A DNA stretch of 5,855 bases from Ilumatobacteraceae bacterium (GTDB lineage Bacteria; Actinomycetota; Acidimicrobiia; Acidimicrobiales; Ilumatobacteraceae): positions 1 through 5,855 of the forward strand of contig JANRBC010000010.1 in the NCBI GenBank assembly GCA_030727685.1, written 5' to 3'. Of the stretch, positions 1 through 5,855 are shown in pieces; position 1 is the first letter of the stretch; every line of letters starts with the position of its first letter. Position numbers and translations under genes: made by a program. Below the pieces are notes generated by a model, which saw only the letters and a program-made list of their open reading frames with translations, ran no database searches and was not told the DNA's origin.

Positions 1-724
1 CCATCGCATCGACGTTTTCAATCGAGCAGATAATCACGCAATTGTCATTGCGGTCACGCATAACTTCAAGTTCGTATTCTTTCCAGCCGACGATCGATGT
101 TTCTATCAACACTTCTGAGATTGGACTAGCCGCCAGGCCATTGCTAACAACTGCTTTGAATTCTTCAGGCGTGTGCGCTATGCCGGTGCCGCGCCCACCC
201 AAAATATACGCAGGTCGAATAATCACGGGCAGACCAATTTCTTTGACTATTTTTTGTGCTTCAGGCAAAGTGTGTGCGATACCTGATCGCGGCACGCTGA
301 GACCAATTTCGATCATCGCCTCTTTGAATTTTCCGCGATCTTCGGCAGTGGCTATCGCTTCTGCATTCGCACCGATTAGTTCGGGGGTGCCCGGCACGCC
401 AACTTTGCCGCGCGCGAATAACTCCATGGCTAGATTCAAAGCAGTTTGACCGCCAAGAGTTGGCAATACTGCATCGGGCTTTTCACGCTCAATTATTTTT
501 TCTATGAAATCTGGCGTGAGAGGCTCGATGTAGGTGCGATCTGCAAAATCAGGGTCAGTCATGATCGTCGCCGGATTCGAGTTCGCCAGAATTACGCGAT
601 ACCCCTCGCTGCGCAACACCCGGCAGGCTTGGGTACCCGAATAGTCAAACTCGCAAGCCTGACCAATAACAATTGGTCCTGATCCCAAGACAAGAATTGA
701 CTTTATGTCGTTGCGTCTTGGCAT
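1..724 (-). CDS. carB: Carbamoyl-phosphate synthase large subunit, N-terminal 241 residues (cut by left window edge)
   Basis: This is the start of the synthetase subunit that makes carbamoyl phosphate from bicarbonate, two ATP and ammonia delivered from CarA, in the cytoplasm. The 241 visible residues align without gaps of note to the start of E. coli CarB, about a fifth of the usual ~1,070. Residues 8-120 form the N-terminal pre-ATP-grasp domain, with GSGPIVIGQACEFDYSGTQA at 14-33, NSNPATIMTD at 48-57 and PTLGGQTALN at 88-97. The carboxyphosphate ATP-grasp domain starts near 128 with AEDRGKF, and the CPSase signature is at 166-181 (PVIIRPAYILGGRGTG). WKEYELE is at 214-220. The ATG (722-724) shares one base with the carA stop codon (TAATG), and a GGAAG Shine-Dalgarno lies about nine bases upstream inside carA. 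The second half, oligomerization and allosteric domains are outside the window, so UMP or ornithine control cannot be judged. Confidence 0.97.
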   Translation of the reverse strand, partial: MPRRNDIKSILVLGSGPIVIGQACEFDYSGTQACRVLRSEGYRVILANSNPATIMTDPDFADRTYIEPLTPDFIEKIIEREKPDAVLPTLGGQTALNLAMELFARGKVGVPGTPELIGANAEAIATAEDRGKFKEAMIEIGLSVPRSGIAHTLPEAQKIVKEIGLPVIIRPAYILGGRGTGIAHTPEEFKAVVSNGLAASPISEVLIETSIVGWKEYELEVMRDRNDNCVIICSIENVDAM

Positions 725-1824
725 TATTTGGCTTCCATGCGCGACACAAATTCGCCAAACAAATAACGACTGTCGTGCGGCCCTGGGCCTGCCTCGGGGT
801 GATACTGCACGCTGAATGCATTGGCGCCGAGAACTCGCATGCCCTCATTTGTGTTGTCGTTCAAGTTGACATGTGTAACTTCGGCCTTGCCCGTCAACGA
901 ATCTGCATCAACACAGAAATTATGATTTTGGCTGGTGATCTCGACTGTGTTCGTCGCGAGATTACGCACAGGGTGATTTGCGCCGTGATGCCCGAAGGGC
1001 AATTTGAAAGTTTTGCCACCGAGCGCAAGAGCCATCAACTGATGACCGAGACAAATGCCGAACATCGGCACCCCTGTGCCAAACAATTCGCGAATCGTTG
1101 CCGGAGCACCATGCACCATTTCAGGATCACCAGGGCCATTCGACAAAAAGATACCGTCTGGCGACAAAGCCATTACATCGGCAGCCGAAGTTGACGCTGG
1201 CACTACATGCACTGTTGCAAACTCTGCCAAACAATTCAGGATTGTTGTTTTGATGCCAAAATCAAAAGCCACAACCTTAAATTTGCCCGCACCGTGAACA
1301 TAACTTTTTGTCGTGGTTACTTGGGCAATCAAGTTTCGGCCGGCTGTGCCTTTTTCTTTGGCTGCCGCCTGACGCAATTCTGTTTCGCTTGCGGTGCCGA
1401 ACGCTCCGGGCATTGCGCCAGAGTCGCGCAAAACGCGAGTGAGCCGTCGGGTGTCAATGCCAGCAATACCTGATATCTCGTGACGTTTTAGAAACGAATC
1501 AAGAGAATCATCACTACGCCAATTGCTGCGTCGTCGCGCGAGCTCTCGCACAATTATGCCGCGCGCAAAAATTTTAGAAGATTCGCTATCGGCCTCGCTT
1601 GTGCCGTAGTTGCCAATATGTGGTGTCGTAAATGTGATGATCTGTCCCGCGTATGAGGGATCAGTCAAGATCTCTTGGTAACCCGAAAGCCCAGTGTGAA
1701 ACACAACTTCACCACGAGCGATAACTGGCGCAGCGATCTCTGAACTATTGGCACCAATCGCTTCGCCCTCAAAAATAGAGCCGTCTTGAAGCACCAACAA
1801 CGCAGGACGAATGTTACGTGTCAT
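724..1824 (-). CDS. carA: Carbamoyl-phosphate synthase small subunit (glutamine amidotransferase)
   Basis: CarA hydrolyses glutamine and channels ammonia to CarB for carbamoyl phosphate synthesis, feeding both pyrimidine and arginine pathways. The 366 residues are close to the usual 360-390. Residues 6-140 are the CPSase small-chain domain (FHTGLSGYQEILTDPSYAGQ at 42-61, GIDTRRLTR at 122-130). Residues 184-360 are a class I GATase: LSNGPGDP at 227-234, GICLGHQ at 256-262 with nucleophile Cys258, SQNHNFCVD at 298-306, and YHPEAGPGPHD at 341-351 supplying His342 and Glu344. All of the catalytic triad is intact. The ATG start (1822-1824) overlaps the pyrC stop as ATGA. The sequence just before it has no good Shine-Dalgarno (GTCAAGCGCAAAA), so initiation probably depends on ribosomes finishing pyrC. 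The gene ends one base into carB. Confidence 0.98.
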   Translation of the reverse strand: MTRNIRPALLVLQDGSIFEGEAIGANSSEIAAPVIARGEVVFHTGLSGYQEILTDPSYAGQIITFTTPHIGNYGTSEADSESSKIFARGIIVRELARRRSNWRSDDSLDSFLKRHEISGIAGIDTRRLTRVLRDSGAMPGAFGTASETELRQAAAKEKGTAGRNLIAQVTTTKSYVHGAGKFKVVAFDFGIKTTILNCLAEFATVHVVPASTSAADVMALSPDGIFLSNGPGDPEMVHGAPATIRELFGTGVPMFGICLGHQLMALALGGKTFKLPFGHHGANHPVRNLATNTVEITSQNHNFCVDADSLTGKAEVTHVNLNDNTNEGMRVLGANAFSVQYHPEAGPGPHDSRYLFGEFVSRMEAK

Positions 1825-3101
1825 TTTTGCGCTTGACCATCAATCACGGTTGCTGTTCCTTTAAATATTGTGTGTCTCACTCGACCCCGCAGCGTGCGAC
1901 CAACATATGGGGTGTTAATACTTTTGCTAGCAAGGCGCTCGGGGTCAACGCTCCAAGTTAGTTGAGGATCAAATACACAAAGGTTTGCTTTAATACCCGC
2001 AACGACATCTCTTCCGTGCTCTGCGTCGATTCGTGCAATTTTTGCTGGGTTCCAACTCATCAACGCAATAACATCTCGAATTTCACATCCGCCTTCGGCC
2101 AGAACAACGCCCAAGGCAGTTTCGAGACCCAACATGCCAGGTGGTGCCATGTCAAGTGACATCTCTTTGTCGCGGCGAGGATGCGGCGCATGATCAGTCG
2201 CAATTGCATCAATCGTGCCATCTAATAAACCAGCCTTCAGTGCTCGAATATCTTCGATCGATCTCAATGGTGGATTTACTTTAAACACGGGGTTATAACT
2301 CGCCAACAGTTCTTGGGTCAACGACAAATGGTGTGGCGTTACTTCTGCGGTGATCGCAAGCCCATCGCGCTTGGCTGCTCGCACTAGATCGACACTTCGC
2401 ATCGTTGACAAGTGAAGAAAGTGCATCGAAGCGCCAGTAATGCGCACTAGTTCGATATCGCGAAAAACCATCAACTCTTCAGCGATCGCAGGCCAACCAG
2501 GCAGCCCCAAGTCGGTGCAACAACTACATTCGTTCATCACTGCACCTTTGGTGAGTTCAGCCACTTCACAATGTTGAGCCAAAGTTATGCCGAGACCCTT
2601 CGCGTACTCAAGTGCTCGGCGCATTAATGCAGCATCTTGCACACCGTTGCCGTCATCGGTAAACAACGTGACACCCGCGTTTGCCAATTCGGCCATCGGC
2701 GCTAGAGATTCACCTTGACGGCCAAGAGTTATACAGCCACTAGGTACGACATCGACCAAACCAGCGCGCTTTCCTTGCTCGCGCACAAAGTCAATTACGG
2801 CTACAGAATCTTGAGGTGGATCAGTGTTTGGCATGGCAACAAGCGCCGTGTACCCGCCCAATGCCCCAGCCCGACTGCCTGTTTCAATCGTCTCGGCTTC
2901 TTCTTTGCCGGGTTCACGCAAATGCGCGTGCAGATCAACAAATCCGCTGCTGACAATGCAACCTGAGGCATCAAGATGAATATCACCCTTTAGGTTTTTG
3001 CCAACTTCAGTAACGCAATCGTTTTCAATTTTTACATCTGCAACTTCTTGCGAGTTTCGATTGATTACCGTGCCACCTTTGATGACGACTGACTTACTCA
3101 T
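1821..3101 (-). CDS. pyrC: Dihydroorotase, class I, zinc-dependent
   Basis: This enzyme reversibly cyclises N-carbamoyl-L-aspartate to dihydroorotate, the third step to UMP. At 426 residues it has class I size (the E. coli class II enzyme is ~350). The amidohydrolase beta-sandwich flanks a TIM barrel. Metal ligands are His58 and His60 in DLHAHLREPG (56-65), Asp150 in FTDDG, His177 in AQHCE, His230 in HFLHLST and catalytic Asp303 in ATDHAPH. Arg62, Asn92 and His307 fit the substrate contacts. All are shifted by one residue from the well-studied Bacillus enzyme, which supports this start. The ATG overlaps the pyrB stop by four bases (ATGA), with a G-rich GGGGGT a few bases upstream as ribosome site. 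An oddity is a cysteine cluster (Cys192, Cys194, Cys195) where relatives usually carry a Glu-Gly-x-x-Ser type stretch; it does not touch known ligands. In some lineages class I dihydroorotase associates with PyrB, which is encoded next door. Confidence 0.97.
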   Translation of the reverse strand: MSKSVVIKGGTVINRNSQEVADVKIENDCVTEVGKNLKGDIHLDASGCIVSSGFVDLHAHLREPGKEEAETIETGSRAGALGGYTALVAMPNTDPPQDSVAVIDFVREQGKRAGLVDVVPSGCITLGRQGESLAPMAELANAGVTLFTDDGNGVQDAALMRRALEYAKGLGITLAQHCEVAELTKGAVMNECSCCTDLGLPGWPAIAEELMVFRDIELVRITGASMHFLHLSTMRSVDLVRAAKRDGLAITAEVTPHHLSLTQELLASYNPVFKVNPPLRSIEDIRALKAGLLDGTIDAIATDHAPHPRRDKEMSLDMAPPGMLGLETALGVVLAEGGCEIRDVIALMSWNPAKIARIDAEHGRDVVAGIKANLCVFDPQLTWSVDPERLASKSINTPYVGRTLRGRVRHTIFKGTATVIDGQAQK

Positions 3102-4033
3102 GCTTGACCCCCGAGACTTGAACCACTGCCAAGCAACTCAAACAGAACTGCCATTCGCACTGAAACACCGTTAGCAACTTGACGGTGAATCAGCGAATTC
3201 TTTACATCAGATGGGTCAATCTGCATCTCGACACCGCGATTCATTGGGCCAGGATGCATGACGATCGCGTCAGACTTTAGAGCCAAAACTCTTTTGTGTG
3301 TCAAGCCGTATTGTTCGCTGTATTCACGAAGTGTGGGCACGTGACCCTGTGCCATGCGTTCACTCTGCAATCGCAACATATAGAGCACATCAACCTTGTC
3401 GATGATCTCATCGAGCTTGTGCGAGACGCTTACGGGCCAATGCGAAACATCGGGCGGCAACAAAGTTGGTGGCGCAACGAGCACGACGCTTGCCCCAAGC
3501 AAAGTGAAGGCTTGAATATTGCTACGCGCCACACGCGAGTGCTTTATGTCTCCGACTATCGCGATTTTCATCCCCGAAAAGTTCTGTGCGTGAGTCGCTT
3601 CGCGAATGGTGTAACAGTCGACGAGCGCCTGAGTGGGGTGCTGATGTGCGCCATCACCTGCATTGATTATTGATGCTGATGTCCACTGACTTATCTGCCA
3701 CGGAATACCCACCGACTTGTGCCGAACGACAAATGCGTCTACCCCCATGTCGGTGATCGTCGCTACGGTGTCACGAAGCGATTCGCCTTTGTTGACGCTA
3801 GAAGTCGAAACGTTGAATGTCATCGTGTCGGCCGATAGTCGCTTGGCCGCAGTTTCAAAACTCAGCCGGGTGCGCGTTGAATCTTCAAAAAATAGGCTCG
3901 CAATAGTGCGCCCTCGAAGCGCCGGCACTTTTGGCACCGGTCGCTGATTGATCTCAGCCATGTGATCTGTCAACTGCAACAGACCAGTCAGACCGTCAAG
4001 ACCAAGTTCGTCGATTGATCGCAAGTGTTTCAT
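3098..4033 (-). CDS. pyrB: Aspartate carbamoyltransferase catalytic subunit
   Basis: PyrB condenses carbamoyl phosphate with L-aspartate to N-carbamoyl-L-aspartate, the committed pyrimidine step. The 311 residues match the usual 300-315. The carbamoyl-phosphate domain holds the transcarbamoylase signature FEDSTRTR (49-56), the active-site loop Ser78 and Lys82 in STSSVNKGES (76-85), and HPTQALVD (132-139). The aspartate domain holds HSRVARSN (165-172), MLRLQSERM (219-227) with Arg221 in the place of E. coli Arg229, and HPGPMNRGVE (260-269). The HPGPxNRG form is that of Gram-positive enzymes; E. coli has HPLP. No gene for the regulatory chain PyrI is present nearby, so allosteric control by CTP of the E. 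coli kind is unlikely. The ATG lies inside an ATGA overlap with the pyrR stop; upstream only a short AGG resembles a ribosome site, suggesting translational coupling to pyrR. Confidence 0.98.
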   Translation of the reverse strand: MKHLRSIDELGLDGLTGLLQLTDHMAEINQRPVPKVPALRGRTIASLFFEDSTRTRLSFETAAKRLSADTMTFNVSTSSVNKGESLRDTVATITDMGVDAFVVRHKSVGIPWQISQWTSASIINAGDGAHQHPTQALVDCYTIREATHAQNFSGMKIAIVGDIKHSRVARSNIQAFTLLGASVVLVAPPTLLPPDVSHWPVSVSHKLDEIIDKVDVLYMLRLQSERMAQGHVPTLREYSEQYGLTHKRVLALKSDAIVMHPGPMNRGVEMQIDPSDVKNSLIHRQVANGVSVRMAVLFELLGSGSSLGGQA

Positions 4034-4581
4034 GGCTTGGCCTGCGGGTTTGGAGTAACAAAAACACCGTCACGCGTTGCCGAAACTTCATCGGCTCGAT
4101 GCGTGGGCAAATTTTTGCCAACAAAGTCTGGACGAATTGGCAGTTCGCGATGTCCTCGATCTACTAAAACTGCAAGCTGCACTGCGCGCGGTCGTCCGTA
4201 ATTGTTTAACCCTTCCATCGCGGCCCTCACAGTGCGGCCCGTATAAAGAACATCGTCGACAACAACTACGGTCGCACCCGATAAATCGAACGGAATGTTG
4301 CTGATTGCACCGAGCGAAACTGGACGCATGCCTATGTCGTCACGGTGCAGACTGACATCAAGTGCGCCTACGGGCACCTTGACTTCTTTTTCAATGTTGT
4401 TGATCTGCGCGGCGATCTCTTCGGCGATCCACGTGCCACCTCGCTGTAAACCAACGATCGCCAAGCCATCAACACCGTGATTGCGTTCTACAATCTCATG
4501 GGCGATTCGCACGATCGCGCGACGTACATCGGCCGCAGTCATCGCCTCACGCGACGTACTAGAACTCTCAGACTTGCTCAC
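4030..4581 (-). CDS. pyrR: PyrR: pyrimidine operon RNA-binding regulator / uracil phosphoribosyltransferase
   Basis: PyrR senses UMP (antagonised by PRPP) and binds a hairpin in pyr mRNA; family members often also convert uracil and PRPP to UMP. The 183 residues match the ~180 of the family. The type I phosphoribosyltransferase fold shows LQRGGTW at 45-51, the PRPP loop TVVVVDDVLYTGRTVR at 104-119 with the Asp109-Asp110 pair, and the PyrR-specific DRGHRELPIRPDFVGKNLPT at 141-160. The start is GTG at 4579-4581: it has a strong Shine-Dalgarno GGAGGAG five bases upstream, while the next candidate, Met14, has none comparable. The first 12 residues are Ser/Thr-rich and poorly conserved-looking. 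The gene leads the operon and overlaps pyrB by four bases. Its own leader carries a PyrR-binding hairpin that involves its ribosome site, so it is probably autoregulated. Confidence 0.97.
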   Translation of the reverse strand: MSKSESSSTSREAMTAADVRRAIVRIAHEIVERNHGVDGLAIVGLQRGGTWIAEEIAAQINNIEKEVKVPVGALDVSLHRDDIGMRPVSLGAISNIPFDLSGATVVVVDDVLYTGRTVRAAMEGLNNYGRPRAVQLAVLVDRGHRELPIRPDFVGKNLPTHRADEVSATRDGVFVTPNPQAKP

Positions 4582-4586
4582 TGTTG

Positions 4587-4593
4587 CTCCTCC
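4587..4593 (-). promoter_or_regulatory. Shine-Dalgarno of pyrR, partly buried in the PyrR hairpin
   Basis: The transcript reads GGAGGAG followed by five bases and the GTG start codon. It is by far the strongest ribosome site in the window, in keeping with a weak start codon and with its role as the entry point for a translationally coupled operon. Its first two G (4592, 4593) are the 3' end of the lower stem of the hairpin at 4592-4622, so a folded and protein-bound hairpin should hinder 30S binding. Confidence 0.85.
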
Positions 4594-4622
4594 GTTTGAG
4601 CCTCACAGGACTCATTTGACGG
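4592..4622 (-). promoter_or_regulatory. PyrR-binding RNA hairpin in the pyr leader
   Basis: At 4599-4612 the transcript reads AGUCCUGUGAGGCU, matching every fixed position of the known PyrR-binding consensus ARUCCNGNGAGGYU. It folds as expected for such sites. The upper stem GAGUC (4609-4613) pairs with GGCUC (4598-4602), including one U-G pair, and closes the hexaloop CUGUGA (4603-4608). U4614 can also pair with A4597. An A-rich asymmetric internal loop follows (CAAA against A, or CAAAU against AA). The lower stem CCGU (4619-4622) pairs with ACGG (4592-4595). The lower stem runs into the pyrR Shine-Dalgarno. The element sits 11 bases from the GTG with no terminator after it, which points to translational repression rather than attenuation. 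Motif and pairing are seen directly; the repression mechanism is inferred by analogy with Mycobacterium smegmatis. Confidence 0.9.
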
Positions 4623-4649
4623 TGAATTGCTTTCTAAACTTCGTTGGTC

Positions 4650-4658
4650 AATATAGCA
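4650..4658 (-). promoter_or_regulatory. Candidate extended -10 promoter of the pyr operon
   Basis: The minus strand reads TGC followed by TATATT, a TGn extended -10 with a near-consensus hexamer. No good -35 hexamer is seen 16-18 bases further upstream (the region reads around GCGAAT), as is common for extended -10 promoters. Transcription would start near 4641-4644, giving a leader of about 60 bases that contains the whole PyrR hairpin beginning about 20 bases in. The site is in the only intergenic gap of the window. TTGACC at 4646-4651 overlaps it and looks like a -35, but no matching -10 lies 17 bases downstream. Confidence 0.45.
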
Positions 4659-4677
4659 GCACTAACGCGAGCATTCG

Positions 4678-5855
4678 CTATTTCGGTTTTTGCTGAAACA
4701 CAACCCACCAAGAATTGGCATAAACGATTTCAAAATCAGACGCCACCGACGACCAAATTTCCTGCATCTGAGCGTCCATATTTGTGGGCAAAACCACAAA
4801 TTCGATCTCATCAACAAATGGCAAAACATCACCCGCCGCAAAGGCATCAAGGCCGTAGAGCGCTCGCTTGAAAGGCACGGGGAATGCATAAATTCTTTCG
4901 CGTCGCGCCAACTGAGCAGTCAAAGGGTGATATGCAGTGACGATCGCTGAATCTGGCACCTTGCTTAGTGCCTCTTGGGCTGCAAGCACCATTGGATGAT
5001 TGCTTCCGTTGTATTTGAGTTCGGTGCGAGCACCCGGCAATGGCGACCACATAAACGCCGAAAACAAACTTGAAACTAAACAGACTGCAATTAGCCATTG
5101 GCGAAACTTCTGAGGGATGCGACCAATTGCATACACAGTGCCAAACACAAGTACCGGCACAACGACAAATGAATAGTGATATTCAACGTGAAACTGATAC
5201 CAAAAAGTGCTCAGAATGTTTGAGCCGATTACAAAAATTGATATTGCCGCTATTTCTGGAAACGCAAAAAAAATGAAAGCAAAAGGCAACATCATCTGCA
5301 ATAAATAGAACGGTCGCGATTCAGACAACAAATGCGCTGCAAGTTTTGCGGGCTCAGAAAAAGATGTCTTCAACAAACCTCGGACACCGCCAAATGGGAT
5401 TCGCCAACTATTTCTGAAAGGAACACCATTGATTCCTTTTTGAATTCCAAAAATTGCCAAGGTCATGTACCAAAGCGAAAATCCCGCTGTTGTCAAGCCG
5501 ATTTTGCGACTCTTTCTGAATGCGAGCCAGATGCCCAGTGGAATCATCACTAAAGCAACATCTTCTTTGACGCTAAGACTCAGCAATAGCGCTATGAACA
5601 ACAACCGCCAACGTTGCTCGAGCGCAGCATAAAGAGCAACTCCAACGAATAAGCCCAAGAACGAATCTGGATGAAAGTTCTCAACGCCGATCCAAACAGT
5701 CGCAGGGTGAATCAGATAAACGAGTGCAAAAACAGTTGCAGCAATTTCGCTATCAAGACGCCTGCGCGTGTAGAGAAAGACCGGTATCGCCCCAGCGGCA
5801 ATCGCCATCGATTGAACTATGAACAAAAATGAACTTGAACCAATCACCCAGTAAA
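4678..5855 (-). CDS. DUF2079-type polytopic membrane protein, C-terminal 391 residues (5' end outside the window)
   Basis: This is an integral membrane protein resembling the DUF2079 family, whose function is not established but whose layout recalls GT-C glycosyltransferases. The frame stays open to the window edge: a GTG at 5845-5847 has no ribosome site and family members carry roughly another 100 residues before this point, so the true start is outside. Numbering from that GTG, hydrophobic segments lie near 5-26, 35-56, 62-78, 82-110, 117-137, 180-215, 225-242 and 249-268. Family-like motifs are ENFHPDSF (56-63), KEDVAL (94-99) and QFHVEYHYS (218-226). Residues ~283-389 form a soluble tail with PDSAIVTAYHPLTAQLARR (298-316) and the hydrophobic strand EFVVLP. 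The stop TAG at 4678-4680 is 96 bases before pyrR on the same strand. No link to pyrimidine synthesis is apparent, and its base composition is more AT-rich than the pyr genes. Confidence 0.8.
   Translation of the reverse strand, partial: YWVIGSSSFLFIVQSMAIAAGAIPVFLYTRRRLDSEIAATVFALVYLIHPATVWIGVENFHPDSFLGLFVGVALYAALEQRWRLLFIALLLSLSVKEDVALVMIPLGIWLAFRKSRKIGLTTAGFSLWYMTLAIFGIQKGINGVPFRNSWRIPFGGVRGLLKTSFSEPAKLAAHLLSESRPFYLLQMMLPFAFIFFAFPEIAAISIFVIGSNILSTFWYQFHVEYHYSFVVVPVLVFGTVYAIGRIPQKFRQWLIAVCLVSSLFSAFMWSPLPGARTELKYNGSNHPMVLAAQEALSKVPDSAIVTAYHPLTAQLARRERIYAFPVPFKRALYGLDAFAAGDVLPFVDEIEFVVLPTNMDAQMQEIWSSVASDFEIVYANSWWVVFQQKPK

Noticed and set aside
42..449. Plus-strand open frame of 135 codons
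   Set aside because: It is antisense to carB, whose minus-strand translation aligns residue by residue to the known protein.
673..1194. Plus-strand open frame of 173 codons
   Set aside because: It lies antisense to carA, which has intact family motifs; the translation shows no recognisable domain and has no supported ribosome site.
2483..2490. GCGATCGC octamer resembling the cyanobacterial HIP1 repeat
   Set aside because: I noticed only this one copy within pyrC coding sequence, and the gene content and operon structure are not cyanobacterial.
4568..4615. 15-codon leader ORF (ATG at 4613-4615) running through the PyrR hairpin and ending inside pyrR
   Set aside because: There is no Shine-Dalgarno before its ATG, it is buried in the conserved RNA element, and the peptide has no run of regulatory codons; chance is the simplest explanation.
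4592..4622. Reading the leader hairpin as a rho-independent terminator or Bacillus-type attenuator
   Set aside because: It is followed by the ribosome site and start codon, not by a U-run, and no alternative antiterminator pairing that spans it is evident.
4663..4680. GCGA-ATGC-TCGC inverted repeat after the DUF2079 stop as a terminator
   Set aside because: The stem is only four pairs and no T-tract follows on the minus strand.
5845..5847. GTG as the true start of the DUF2079 gene
   Set aside because: The frame is open upstream to the edge (codons for Tyr-Trp precede it), the family has a further N-terminal region, and there is too little sequence to show a ribosome site.

Overview
This window is almost entirely one minus-strand locus for de novo pyrimidine (UMP) biosynthesis. 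In the direction of transcription, from high to low coordinates, it holds the 3' part of a polytopic membrane protein of the DUF2079 type (runs off the right edge), a 96-base intergenic region, then pyrR, pyrB, pyrC, carA and the first 241 codons of carB (runs off the left edge). There are no RNA genes, mobile elements, CRISPR arrays or plus-strand genes that I can support; plus-strand open frames are shadows of the minus-strand genes.

The organism is most likely an actinobacterium. The order pyrR-pyrB-pyrC-carA-carB and the mode of control seen in the leader are typical of Actinomycetota, and DUF2079 proteins are common there. Base composition is close to 50% GC, well below most soil actinomycetes, and spacing is very tight, which suggests an aquatic, compact-genome lineage such as an Acidimicrobiia member. 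That placement is inference, not proof.

The operon is fused at the level of translation: pyrR/pyrB, pyrB/pyrC and pyrC/carA each overlap by four bases (ATGA) and carA/carB by one (TAATG). CarA and CarB make carbamoyl phosphate from glutamine, bicarbonate and ATP; PyrB joins it to aspartate; PyrC closes the ring to dihydroorotate. Key catalytic residues are present in all visible parts, so the genes look functional.

The most interesting element is in the 96-base gap. The transcript carries a full match to the PyrR-binding RNA consensus ARUCCNGNGAGGYU in the hexaloop and upper stem of a bulged hairpin (4592-4622). The 3' strand of its lower stem contains the first two G of the pyrR Shine-Dalgarno sequence GGAGGAG. 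There is no room or sequence for a Bacillus-type antiterminator/terminator pair. This predicts UMP-dependent PyrR repression of translation initiation, as described for Mycobacterium smegmatis; translational coupling through the overlaps could pass the signal to the later genes. A plausible extended -10 promoter (TGCTATATT, 4650-4658) lies just upstream.
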